Below are positions 8,418-13,465 of a stretch of 13,465 nt of DNA, one piece after another (the stretch's first letter is position 1; each line of letters begins with the position of its first letter). Made by a program: the position numbers and the translations under genes. The stretch covers positions 1-13,465 of the forward strand of contig CAJWMX010000024.1 in assembly GCA_913043805.1 (NCBI GenBank), read 5' to 3'. The stretch is from an uncultured Acidobacteriota bacterium. Lineage in GTDB: Bacteria; Acidobacteriota; Vicinamibacteria; Vicinamibacterales; UBA8438. The notes beneath the pieces were generated by a model. The model worked only from the letters and a program-made list of their open reading frames with translations. It did no database searches and was not told the DNA's origin.

Positions 8418-8435
8418 ACCATACGCTATGATACG
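8415..8435. promoter_or_regulatory. AT-rich imperfect palindrome spanning two divergent starts
   Basis: The arms CATACCATA and TATGATACG flank CGC and match at 7 of 9 positions. The element covers the start codon of the minus-strand propeller gene and the candidate start of the plus-strand small gene. On the plus strand it contains TATGAT, one base from the -10 consensus. It could be a shared operator or promoter, or just the two start regions meeting. Confidence 0.25.
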
Positions 8436-8642
8436 AGACTTGCCGGCGTTGGGGCGATCTTCCTCGTCAGCCTCGCGATTACGGCCCAGATGGCCCTCGA
8501 TCGGGCCCGAAGCGAGCGCGATGTGTTCGATGCGGCGTATTCGGCGGCCGAACGCCGGACGGTCGACCTCCGCGAGGGGTTGACCCGGCTCCAGCGGGCG
8601 CTGACCGATGCGACCGGTCTGGCTCCCGAGTACTCGCTCTAG
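8428..8642 (+). pseudogene. Small single-pass membrane protein, one frameshift (or error) near its start
   Basis: In one frame codons read without a stop from before 8421 to the TAG at 8640, giving GAIFLVSLAITAQMALDRAR followed by a charged helical stretch (SERDVFDAAYSAAERRTVDL). That looks like an N-terminal membrane helix and a periplasmic coiled coil. No start codon fits that frame, but ATG at 8428 opens MIRDLPALG in the neighbouring frame and joins perfectly if the GGGG at 8451-8454 had one more G. The joined protein would be 71 residues. Without that repair, the internal ATG at 8490 would give a soluble 50-residue peptide. I do not recognise the family. It sits 45 bases before the wall-hydrolase gene, same strand, and could be the first gene of that operon. 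Confidence 0.45.
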
Positions 8643-8687
8643 GGCGAGGCTCGCTTCTCCCAGCGCCTCTGGGTACACTTGGCCGCA

Positions 8688-9179
8688 ATGCGCAGACGAG
8701 CGTCCGTCCGGGGCGCCGTGTTCTTGCTGCTGGCCCTCGTCCTTTCTGCCACCCTCGTCGCGGCCCAATCGACTGGCGGCGGAGCTACCTACAGTCCCGA
8801 TGCTCATCGGTGCATGGCGCAGGCCATGTACTTCGAAGCGGGCATCGAGCAACGGGAGGGCATGCTCGCCGTGGGCTGGGTCGTACTGAATCGGATGGCG
8901 CATCCCGGTTTTCCCTCTGGGGTCTGCCAGGTGATCCGGCAGGGTGGCGAGAGACGCGGCTGTCAGTTCAGCTACTGGTGCGACGGCAAGTCGGACACGC
9001 CGTACAACGGCCGCGTCTGGCGGCAAGCGAGTCGGGCCGCCCGCGACCTGCTGACCGGCCTCACCGCGGATCCCACCGGGGGAGCGCTGTTCTTCCATGC
9101 CGTCTCCCTGCGCCGGGTGCCCTGGCGCGTCGAACGGGAGAAGACCACCCAGATCGGCCGACACATCTACTATCGCTAG
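8688..9179 (+). CDS. Exported cell-wall hydrolase, SleB/CwlJ type (Hydrolase_2)
   Basis: This 163-residue exported protein is of the SleB/CwlJ catalytic family, which cuts peptidoglycan glycan strands; in non-spore-formers such enzymes serve wall remodelling. A signal peptide (1-26, VFLLLALVLSATLVAAQ) is followed by AQAMYFEAGIEQREGMLAVG (45-64), where Glu50 matches the conserved catalytic Glu of the MYFEARGE motif. Here ARGE reads AGIE. VVLNRM, the pair GVC/GCQFS and WCDGKSD are family hallmarks, as is DPTGGALFFHA (128-138). The ATG at 8688 starts the signal peptide; a TTG at 8679 would add three residues. No strong SD is seen. There is no SPOR or LysM domain, so binding to the wall is through the catalytic domain alone. 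The next gene starts 18 bases downstream, so the two are probably co-transcribed. Confidence 0.9.
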   Translation: MRRRASVRGAVFLLLALVLSATLVAAQSTGGGATYSPDAHRCMAQAMYFEAGIEQREGMLAVGWVVLNRMAHPGFPSGVCQVIRQGGERRGCQFSYWCDGKSDTPYNGRVWRQASRAARDLLTGLTADPTGGALFFHAVSLRRVPWRVEREKTTQIGRHIYYR

Positions 9180-9197
9180 TCGAGCAAGGAGCGAGTC

Positions 9198-10181
9198 ATG
9201 ACCCGCAAGGCAGTTCTCGTCATCGCCACGTGCAGCGTGATCGTCGGTTTCCTCGGGTGCGGGACGTCAGTCGACAGCCAGGAGCCGCGGCGCCCCCGAA
9301 ACGTCGAAGAGTTCGACGCCATGTTCCAGGAGCTGAACAACTGGGGCCGTTGGGGAGCGGACGATCAGCTCGGGACGATGAACTTGGTCACGCCGGAGAA
9401 GACCCGGGAAGCCGCCGCCCTGGTGGAAAGTGGACGAACGGTCTCTCTGTCGCACAACCCGATGAAGGACGAGTTCGTCGACAATCCCGACGCCGCGTTC
9501 AACCACACGATGGGGCGCACCTTTCGGAGCGACACCTTCGAGTTCACCTATCACGGGTATGGCGTGAGCCACATCGACTCGTTGTGTCATTTCCTCTGGA
9601 ACGACCGGATGTACAACGACATCGATCCGTCCGAGAGCAGTCCCGAGGGCTGCGGCAAGCTGGGCATCGAAAACCTCAAGCAGGGCATCATCACCAGGGG
9701 CATCCTCCTCGACCTTCCGAGGTTGAAGGGCGTCGATTATCTCGAGCCCCAGACCCCCATCTACATCGAGGACATCGAGGCGTGGGAAGAGATGGCCGGG
9801 GTGCAGGTATCGCCCGGGGACGCCATCTTCGTCCGGACAGGACGGTGGGCGCTTCGGGCCGAGCAGGGGCCGTTCCAGGTCTCGGGCAACAGCGCCGGGC
9901 TCCATGCGTCGGTCCTCCCCTGGATCAAGGAGCGGGGAGTGGCGCTGGTGGGTAGCGACGTTGCCACCGATGTGATGCCGTCGATGGTCGAGGGGGTCGG
10001 TCAGCCGGTGCACACCATGCTGATTGCCGGCTTTGGGACCAACATCTTCGACAACATGGACCTGGAGGCGTTGGCTGAGGCGGCGGCCGAAGAAGGCCGG
10101 TGGGAGTTCATGCTGACGGCAGGACCGATTCCAGTCGACGGCGGCACCGGATCACCCCTCAATCCGATTGCGGTCTTCTAG
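9198..10181 (+). CDS. Cyclase-family metal-dependent hydrolase (PF04199), exported
   Basis: This 327-residue protein is in the family of kynurenine formamidase, isatin hydrolase and 'cyclase' enzymes, which open or close amide/ester rings with a bound Mn or Zn. The metal motif HxDxxxH is seen at His125, Asp127 and His131 (SHIDSLCHF). The block WGRWGADDQLGTMNLVTPEK (49-68) marks the environmental subgroup with this fixed N-terminus, and GSDVATDVMPS matches the conserved C-terminal GSDxxxDxxPS. A hydrophobic N-terminus ends FLGC at residue 21, a weak lipobox, so it may be a lipoprotein or a Sec-secreted protein; cytoplasmic members lack this. AAGGAG lies 8 bases before the ATG. The gene sits between the wall hydrolase and the YdeI-like gene in a tight plus-strand run. 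Its substrate is unknown; an aromatic amide or lactone is a family-based guess. Confidence 0.92.
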   Translation: MTRKAVLVIATCSVIVGFLGCGTSVDSQEPRRPRNVEEFDAMFQELNNWGRWGADDQLGTMNLVTPEKTREAAALVESGRTVSLSHNPMKDEFVDNPDAAFNHTMGRTFRSDTFEFTYHGYGVSHIDSLCHFLWNDRMYNDIDPSESSPEGCGKLGIENLKQGIITRGILLDLPRLKGVDYLEPQTPIYIEDIEAWEEMAGVQVSPGDAIFVRTGRWALRAEQGPFQVSGNSAGLHASVLPWIKERGVALVGSDVATDVMPSMVEGVGQPVHTMLIAGFGTNIFDNMDLEALAEAAAEEGRWEFMLTAGPIPVDGGTGSPLNPIAVF

Positions 10182-10183
10182 GA
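10179..10183 (+). promoter_or_regulatory. Stop-SD-start junction, TAGGA directly before ATG
   Basis: The cyclase gene ends TTC TAG and the next gene starts two bases later (TAGGAATG). The only SD-like bases, TAGGA, include the stop codon and leave no spacer before the ATG. That is too close for normal SD pairing, so the downstream gene is likely to depend on re-initiation by ribosomes finishing the cyclase gene. Confidence 0.5.
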
Positions 10184-10774
10184 ATGAAGCGGTACAGAAC
10201 GATCGACGAGTACATCGCCGGCGCGGATCGCTGGCGGGACGAGCTGGTCCGCCTGCGGGAGATCCTGAACGGAACCGTGCTCGAGGAGACCGTCAAGTGG
10301 GGCGCCCCGGCCTACCCCCACGACGGCAAAAAGGTCGTCGGCATCGGCGCTTTCAAGGAGTGGGTGGCGCTGTGGTTCCACCAGGGGGCTCTGCTCGAGG
10401 ATTCAGACGGGGTCCTCATCAACGCCCAGGAAGGCACCACGAAGGCGCTTCGCCAGTGGCGGTTCACCAGCAAGCGCGAGATCAAGGCGGGCCGCATCAA
10501 GGCCTACGTCAAGGAGGCGGTGGCGCTGCAGGAGGCGGGTCAGGTCATCAAGCCCGTGCGCCGCAAGCCGCTCGTCTTGCCGGCCGAGCTTGTCGGGGCG
10601 CTGAAGAAGAGCAAGAAAGCGACGGCCGGGTTCGAGGGGCTGTCCCTCTCAAAATAGCGTGAGTATGCCGATCATGTGGCCGGGGCGAAGCGGGCCGAAA
10701 CCCGGGCGAAGCGTCTCGAGAAGGTCTTGCCGATGATCGCGGACGGGGTCGGCCTCAACGACCGCTATCGCTAG
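10184..10774 (+). pseudogene. YdeI/DUF1801-family protein interrupted by an in-frame TAG
   Basis: The N-terminal part (MKRYRTIDEYIAGADRWRDE, then EETVKWGAPAYPHDGKKVVG) is a DUF1801/YdhG-YdeI domain, and the later part LPAELVGALKKSKKATAGFE is the C-terminal YdeI/OmdA domain. Family proteins are small, cytoplasmic and poorly understood; OmdA members have been linked to protection against bacteriocins and stress. A TAG at 10655-10657 (codon 158) stops translation at LSLSK. The same frame continues without indels for 38 codons through REYADHVAGAKRAETRAKRL to VGLNDRYR and a second TAG at 10772, exactly the expected family C-terminus (usually KQREYADxIxxAKR). The premature codon replaces a probable Gln, CAG to TAG. 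The truncated product would be 157 residues, the full one 196. It begins two bases after the cyclase stop. Confidence 0.85.
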
Positions 10775-10777
10775 CCG

Positions 10778-10803
10778 TGGGCGGTGAACCTCTTGTGCGC
10801 CCA
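10778..10803. terminator. Weak hairpin between convergent genes
   Basis: TGGGCG (10778-10783) and CGCCCA (10798-10803) can form a 6-base stem with a 14-base loop, in the 47-base gap between the convergent YdeI-like and DUF4404 genes. No T-tract follows on either strand, so intrinsic termination is doubtful. Confidence 0.2.
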
Positions 10804-10821
10804 GGCCGGGCTTCTTCGCGG

Positions 10822-11091
10822 CTATGCGCCGAGGTTGCCGAGCGCGGCCATGATGCGGTTCAGCACCGCCGTGGCGCTCGGGTGGGACACCTCGAGCTAC
10901 AGGACCGATTCACGAAGGTCAGACAACAGGGAGTGGTGGTGGGTGGCGTCGTCCGGTCGATCGAGCCTGGTCTCGACCGCGGCCGCCAGGCGATCGAGAC
11001 GGGCTCGCACGTCCGCTTCTTCTTCTTCTTTCAGCCGGTCGAGCTCCGCGTGGAGTTCGGCCAGCGATCGGCGCAGTCCCTCATCCGACAT
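10822..11091 (-). pseudogene. DUF4404-family small protein interrupted by an in-frame TAG
   Basis: DUF4404 proteins are about 90-residue helical proteins of unknown function. The ORF starts MSDEGLRRSLAELHAELDRL, followed by a KEEEEADVRARLDRL helix and LLSDLRESVL, the usual pattern with heptad-like Leu. A TAG at 10897-10899 then follows. Translation in the same frame resumes with LEVSHPSATAVLNRIMAAL and GNLGA, ending in TAG at 10822; F/LExSHPxLAxxLxRIxxxLxxxGI is the standard DUF4404 end. The interrupted codon is again best explained as CAG to TAG, restoring VLQLEVSHP. Full length would be 89 residues, the truncated product 64. A strong SD, GGGAGG, lies 7 bases before the ATG. The sulfatase gene ends 58 bases upstream on the same strand. 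Confidence 0.8.
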
Positions 11092-11149
11092 GCTCGTTCC
11101 TCCCTCGTCTGCCCTGGCCCGATGCCGCGCCAGGCCTGGTTGCCCGGCG

Positions 11150-12565
11150 CTACGAGCCCCGTAGATCGAACAGCGGTTCGCCAGCGGTCATCTGGGCCCG
11201 ATGCGCCTCGACCGCGGCGAGCATCTCTTCCAGCACCTCCGGCCGTTCGGCCGCGATGTCATACCGCTCTCCCACGTCCACGCTGAGATCGAATAGCAGC
11301 GGCGGATCGTGATCCGTCCGCTCTGGAGGAAGCCCGTAGCGGCCCTGGGTGACGAAGTGCACCTTGAACTGGCCCTGCCGGAAGGCAAATAGCTCGCCCA
11401 TCCGGTAGTAAGCCATGGTCCGTCGTGGTCCTGCCACGTCGGGCGAATCGAAGAGCACCGGGCTCAGGTCGACCCCATCGATCGGCCGGTCGGTGGGCAC
11501 CTCGCCTCCGGCCAGCCCGATGGCGGTCGTGAACAGGTCCATGCCTGAACCGATGGCGTTGGTCACGCCGGGTTCGATCCGTCCGGGCCACCGGAAGATG
11601 CCGGGCACTCGCATGCCACCCTCGAAGGTGGTCCCTTTGCCGTGCCGGAGCGGGCCGGACGATCCGCCGTGCGTATCGAAGCTGGTCCAGGGACCGTTGT
11701 CGCTGGTGAAGACCACCAGCGTGTTCTCGCTCAGGCCAAGTCGGTCGAGGGTGTCCAGCACCATCCCCACCGCGTCGTCGATTTCCTCGATCACGTCGCC
11801 GTAGATACCGCCCGCGCTGTGTCCCTCGAAGGCGGCGGAGCGGAAGAGCGGCATGTGCGGCATGGTGTGGGGCAGATAGAGGAAGAACGGCTGGCCCTGG
11901 TGCCGTTCGATGAAGGCGGCCGCCTCCTCGCCGTAGCGACGGGTCACGGTCCGCTGCTCGGCCGGGCGCTCGAGCTCCTCTTCGTCCCGCATCAGAGGCA
12001 CCTGCCAGTACGCCACCTCCGGGTTGAAGTAGGCGGTCCGGTTTGCCATGCCCTCCGGAAGGTTCCAGTCCATATCGTTCGAGTAGGGGATCCCGAACCA
12101 TGTTTCGAAGCCGTGACGGGTGGGAAGGTATTCCGGTAGGTGGCCCAGGTGCCACTTGCCGATGATCCCGGTGGCGTAGCCAGCGTCGCGGAGCGCCTCG
12201 GCCAGCGTCACCTCTCCAGCCGGGAGCCCGGCGTGCGAGTCCGGGAAGAACACCCCCTGCTGGCGTCCGAACATGCCGCTCCGCAGGTGGATCCGCCCGG
12301 TCAGCAGCGCGGCCCGACTTGGCGAACAGACCGGCGCTTGTGAGTAGAAGCTCGTCCACCGCTGTCCCTCCGTCGCCATCCGGTCCAGGTGCGGGGTGCG
12401 GATGTTCGGATGACCGTACACGCCGAGGTCGCCGTAGCCCAGATCGTCGGCGGTGATGATGACGATGTTCGGCGGTCCCGGGGCTGCCGGCTCCGAGGCG
12501 GGTGGGGGAGCGCCGCAGGCGGCGAGGGCTACAGCCAGCGCGATGAGACAGAAGCTGCTCCGCAT
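11150..12565 (-). CDS. Lipoprotein sulfatase, arylsulfatase A-like
   Basis: This 471-residue enzyme is a formylglycine-dependent sulfatase that hydrolyses sulfate esters. A lipoprotein signal ends LAAC at Cys17. Metal ligands Asp40-Asp41 (TADDLGYGD) and Asp289-Asn290 (TSDNGPW) are present, as is the nucleophile motif CSPSR at 80-84, with Cys80 to be converted to formylglycine. GKWHLGH (136-142), His233 and Lys310 complete the active site. All sulfatase hallmarks are intact. The ATG at 12565 begins the lipoprotein signal; a GTG at 12592 would add nine residues. No formylglycine-generating enzyme is in the window, so it must be encoded elsewhere. The arylsulfatase A branch includes aryl, glycosaminoglycan and steroid sulfatases, so the substrate is open. 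An envelope-anchored enzyme of this type usually scavenges sulfate or frees sugars from algal or animal polymers. Confidence 0.93.
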   Translation of the reverse strand: MRSSFCLIALAVALAACGAPPPASEPAAPGPPNIVIITADDLGYGDLGVYGHPNIRTPHLDRMATEGQRWTSFYSQAPVCSPSRAALLTGRIHLRSGMFGRQQGVFFPDSHAGLPAGEVTLAEALRDAGYATGIIGKWHLGHLPEYLPTRHGFETWFGIPYSNDMDWNLPEGMANRTAYFNPEVAYWQVPLMRDEEELERPAEQRTVTRRYGEEAAAFIERHQGQPFFLYLPHTMPHMPLFRSAAFEGHSAGGIYGDVIEEIDDAVGMVLDTLDRLGLSENTLVVFTSDNGPWTSFDTHGGSSGPLRHGKGTTFEGGMRVPGIFRWPGRIEPGVTNAIGSGMDLFTTAIGLAGGEVPTDRPIDGVDLSPVLFDSPDVAGPRRTMAYYRMGELFAFRQGQFKVHFVTQGRYGLPPERTDHDPPLLFDLSVDVGERYDIAAERPEVLEEMLAAVEAHRAQMTAGEPLFDLRGS

Positions 12566-12639
12566 CCCCGAGATAGTGCCACACCAGGGCACGAAGATTT
12601 TGATGCGCCAGACCGTATATGGAGCGGTAGGAGGACTGG

Positions 12640-12920
12640 ATGTGACTGACCAACTGGATCTTCGACATCTATCAACACAGCAAGATCGATGAGGCGCGGA
12701 AAGAGGCGATGGAGGCGCGGCTCGAAGCGGCGCGCATCAACCAGGGCGGCTCAGTCGACGCGCAGCGGCTGGAGCGGGCGATGGGAGAGCTGGCGCTCGC
12801 GACCAAGACACTGCAGCGGCTGATGGTGGAGAAGGGGGCTGCACGCACGACGAGCTCAGGAACACGCTCCTGAAGGTGGACGGCAAGGACGGCGCCCACG
12901 ACGGAAGGTCGCCGATATAG
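12640..12920 (+). pseudogene. Small helical protein with TGA as codon 2 and a later frameshift
   Basis: A strong SD (AGGAGG, 5 bases away) precedes ATG TGA CTG ACC AAC TGG, so the second codon is a stop. Reading through gives LTNWIFDIYQHSKIDEARKE, then a long helix ending TLQRLMVEKG, a plausible small coiled-coil protein of the kind often found alone in proteobacteria and acidobacteria. TGG (Trp) is the natural source of the TGA: MWLTNWIFDIY. At a run of five G (12834-12838) the frame is lost; one more G gives GGCTHDELRNTLLKVDGKDG and a stop TAG at 12918. Repaired length is about 93 residues. As sequenced, no full product can be made, unless a downstream start is used. The function is unknown. 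It diverges from the sulfatase gene, with 74 bases between them. Confidence 0.6.
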
Positions 12921-12926
12921 CGAGGT

Positions 12927-13133
12927 TTAGGGGGTGCCGCGGCCGACCGCCTCGCTCGCCGCTGTAGCGCAGTCGCGGCCCCCGCGACCGAGTCCATACT
13001 CGTCGAAGGTGAAGAGCATGGCCGTGGCGTAGCCTTCGGCGGCCGGCGGCTGGCAATACGTCATTTTCCAGAACAGCGAGCCGTGTGCACGGACGATGGC
13101 ATCCAGGCGAAGGTTAGCTCCTCGCCCGCCCAC
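12927..13133 (-). other. Unassigned reading-frame fragment behind the PhzF remnant
   Basis: A 68-codon open frame ends in TAA at 12927 and contains AIVRAHGSLFWKMTYCQPPA and ATAMLFTFDEYG. It overlaps the end of the second PhzF frame. It does not look like the C-terminal part of PhzF proteins: no DPATGS motif is present. It may be part of a different gene joined to the PhzF remnant by a deletion, or frame noise in GC-rich DNA. I do not recognise it. Confidence 0.3.
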
Positions 13134-13465
13134 TCCAGCGTGACCTCGGTCGGACCGATGCCGAGGCCGAAGACCGTGGACCGGTTGACGGGCTCCAGCC
13201 GTCCTTCCGCCGCCAGGGCGAACGCGGTGCCGATGGTCGGCCGGCCATCGTCAGCTCTCTCTGCGGCGTGAAGATCCGGACTCGAGCCTCGGTGGTCGGG
13301 TCCTCGGGGGGCAGCACGAACGTGGTCTCGGGAAAGGCCATCTCCGCGGCCACCTGCTGCATGAGGCGGGGCGACACGGCCTCGGCCTGGGGAAAGACGG
13401 TCAGCGGGTTGCCGGCAAGCGCGCGGCGGGTGAAGACATCAACATGAAGGTAGCGAAGAGAAGGC
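13061..13465 (-). pseudogene. PhzF-family isomerase/epimerase remnant, cut by the window edge
   Basis: PhzF-like proteins are cytoplasmic isomerases of about 260-300 residues. From the window end the minus strand reads PSLRYLHVDVFTRRALAGNP and then LTVFPQAEAVSPRLMQQ, and includes the conserved PETTFVLPP with the catalytic Glu of the SETTF motif. The start codon is probably just beyond the edge: the last base, G, would complete ATG CCT. After ELTMAGRP the frame is lost near 13236-13245. The next frame continues with IGTAFALAAEGRLEPVNRST and IGPTEVTLEWAGEELTFAWM, clearly PhzF, then ends at TGA (13061). Restoring the usual AGHPTIGTA needs four bases (or one), so a small deletion is likely. The C-terminal half with DPATGS is not present downstream. 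The gene is degenerate or misassembled here. Confidence 0.75.

Noticed and set aside
10655..10899. General TAG-to-Gln recoding
   Set aside because: TAG ends almost every intact gene in the window at the expected C-terminus, so TAG is plainly used as a stop here; only local readthrough remains possible.
11259..12668. 469-residue frame overlapping the sulfatase in another frame
   Set aside because: Sulfatase active-site motifs occur only in the other minus-strand frame; this one is Arg/His/Pro-rich with no motif.
1..13465. Defence system, CRISPR array, transposon or prophage
   Set aside because: No spaced direct repeats, transposase, integrase, nuclease or phage structural motifs were seen in any frame; the intact genes are metabolic or envelope functions.

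Overview
The window is a GC-rich, gene-dense chromosomal segment from a Gram-negative bacterium. Signs of this are an AsmA-family envelope protein, Sec-exported periplasmic quinoproteins and a lipobox-bearing sulfatase. Several exported PQQ-type propellers, a cyclase-family hydrolase, an ASST-independent sulfatase and an E. coli-type ArgG together suggest a soil or marine Acidobacteriota-like lineage. That placement is inference only, because no rRNA or other marker gene is present.

Layout. (1) Positions 35-5192, minus strand: a PVA-dehydrogenase-like cytochrome c/PQQ protein, then a membrane-GDH-like PQQ dehydrogenase, then an argininosuccinate synthase coupled to it by an 8-base junction. 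(2) 5308-7119, plus strand: an AsmA-family gene split by two compensating single-base indels, both at homopolymers. (3) 6978-8417, minus: a third exported PQQ-like propeller, whose 3' end overlaps the AsmA 3' end. (4) 8428-10774, plus: a hidden small membrane protein (one frameshift), a SleB-type wall hydrolase, a cyclase-family metal hydrolase and a YdeI/DUF1801 protein cut by an in-frame TAG. (5) 10822-12565, minus: a DUF4404 gene also cut by an in-frame TAG, preceded by a lipoprotein sulfatase. (6) 12640-12920, plus: a small coiled-coil protein with TGA as its second codon and a later frameshift. (7) 12927-13465, minus: a broken PhzF-family gene running off the window edge.

Theme. The intact genes describe a periplasmic oxidation and hydrolysis set: two catalytic-looking quinoproteins, one propeller of unknown role, a sulfatase, a cyclase hydrolase and a wall hydrolase. 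I see no defence system, CRISPR array, insertion sequence, tRNA or rRNA.

The most unusual signals are at the level of code and integrity. Eleven of the twelve inferred final stops are TAG, which is odd for a GC-rich genome. Three small genes carry premature stops (CAG to TAG twice, TGG to TGA once), each explained by one C:G to T:A transition. At least four indels lie at G or C homopolymers in small or non-core genes, while the large enzymes are intact. Sequencing error, recent gene decay and (less likely) altered stop-codon use are the competing explanations.
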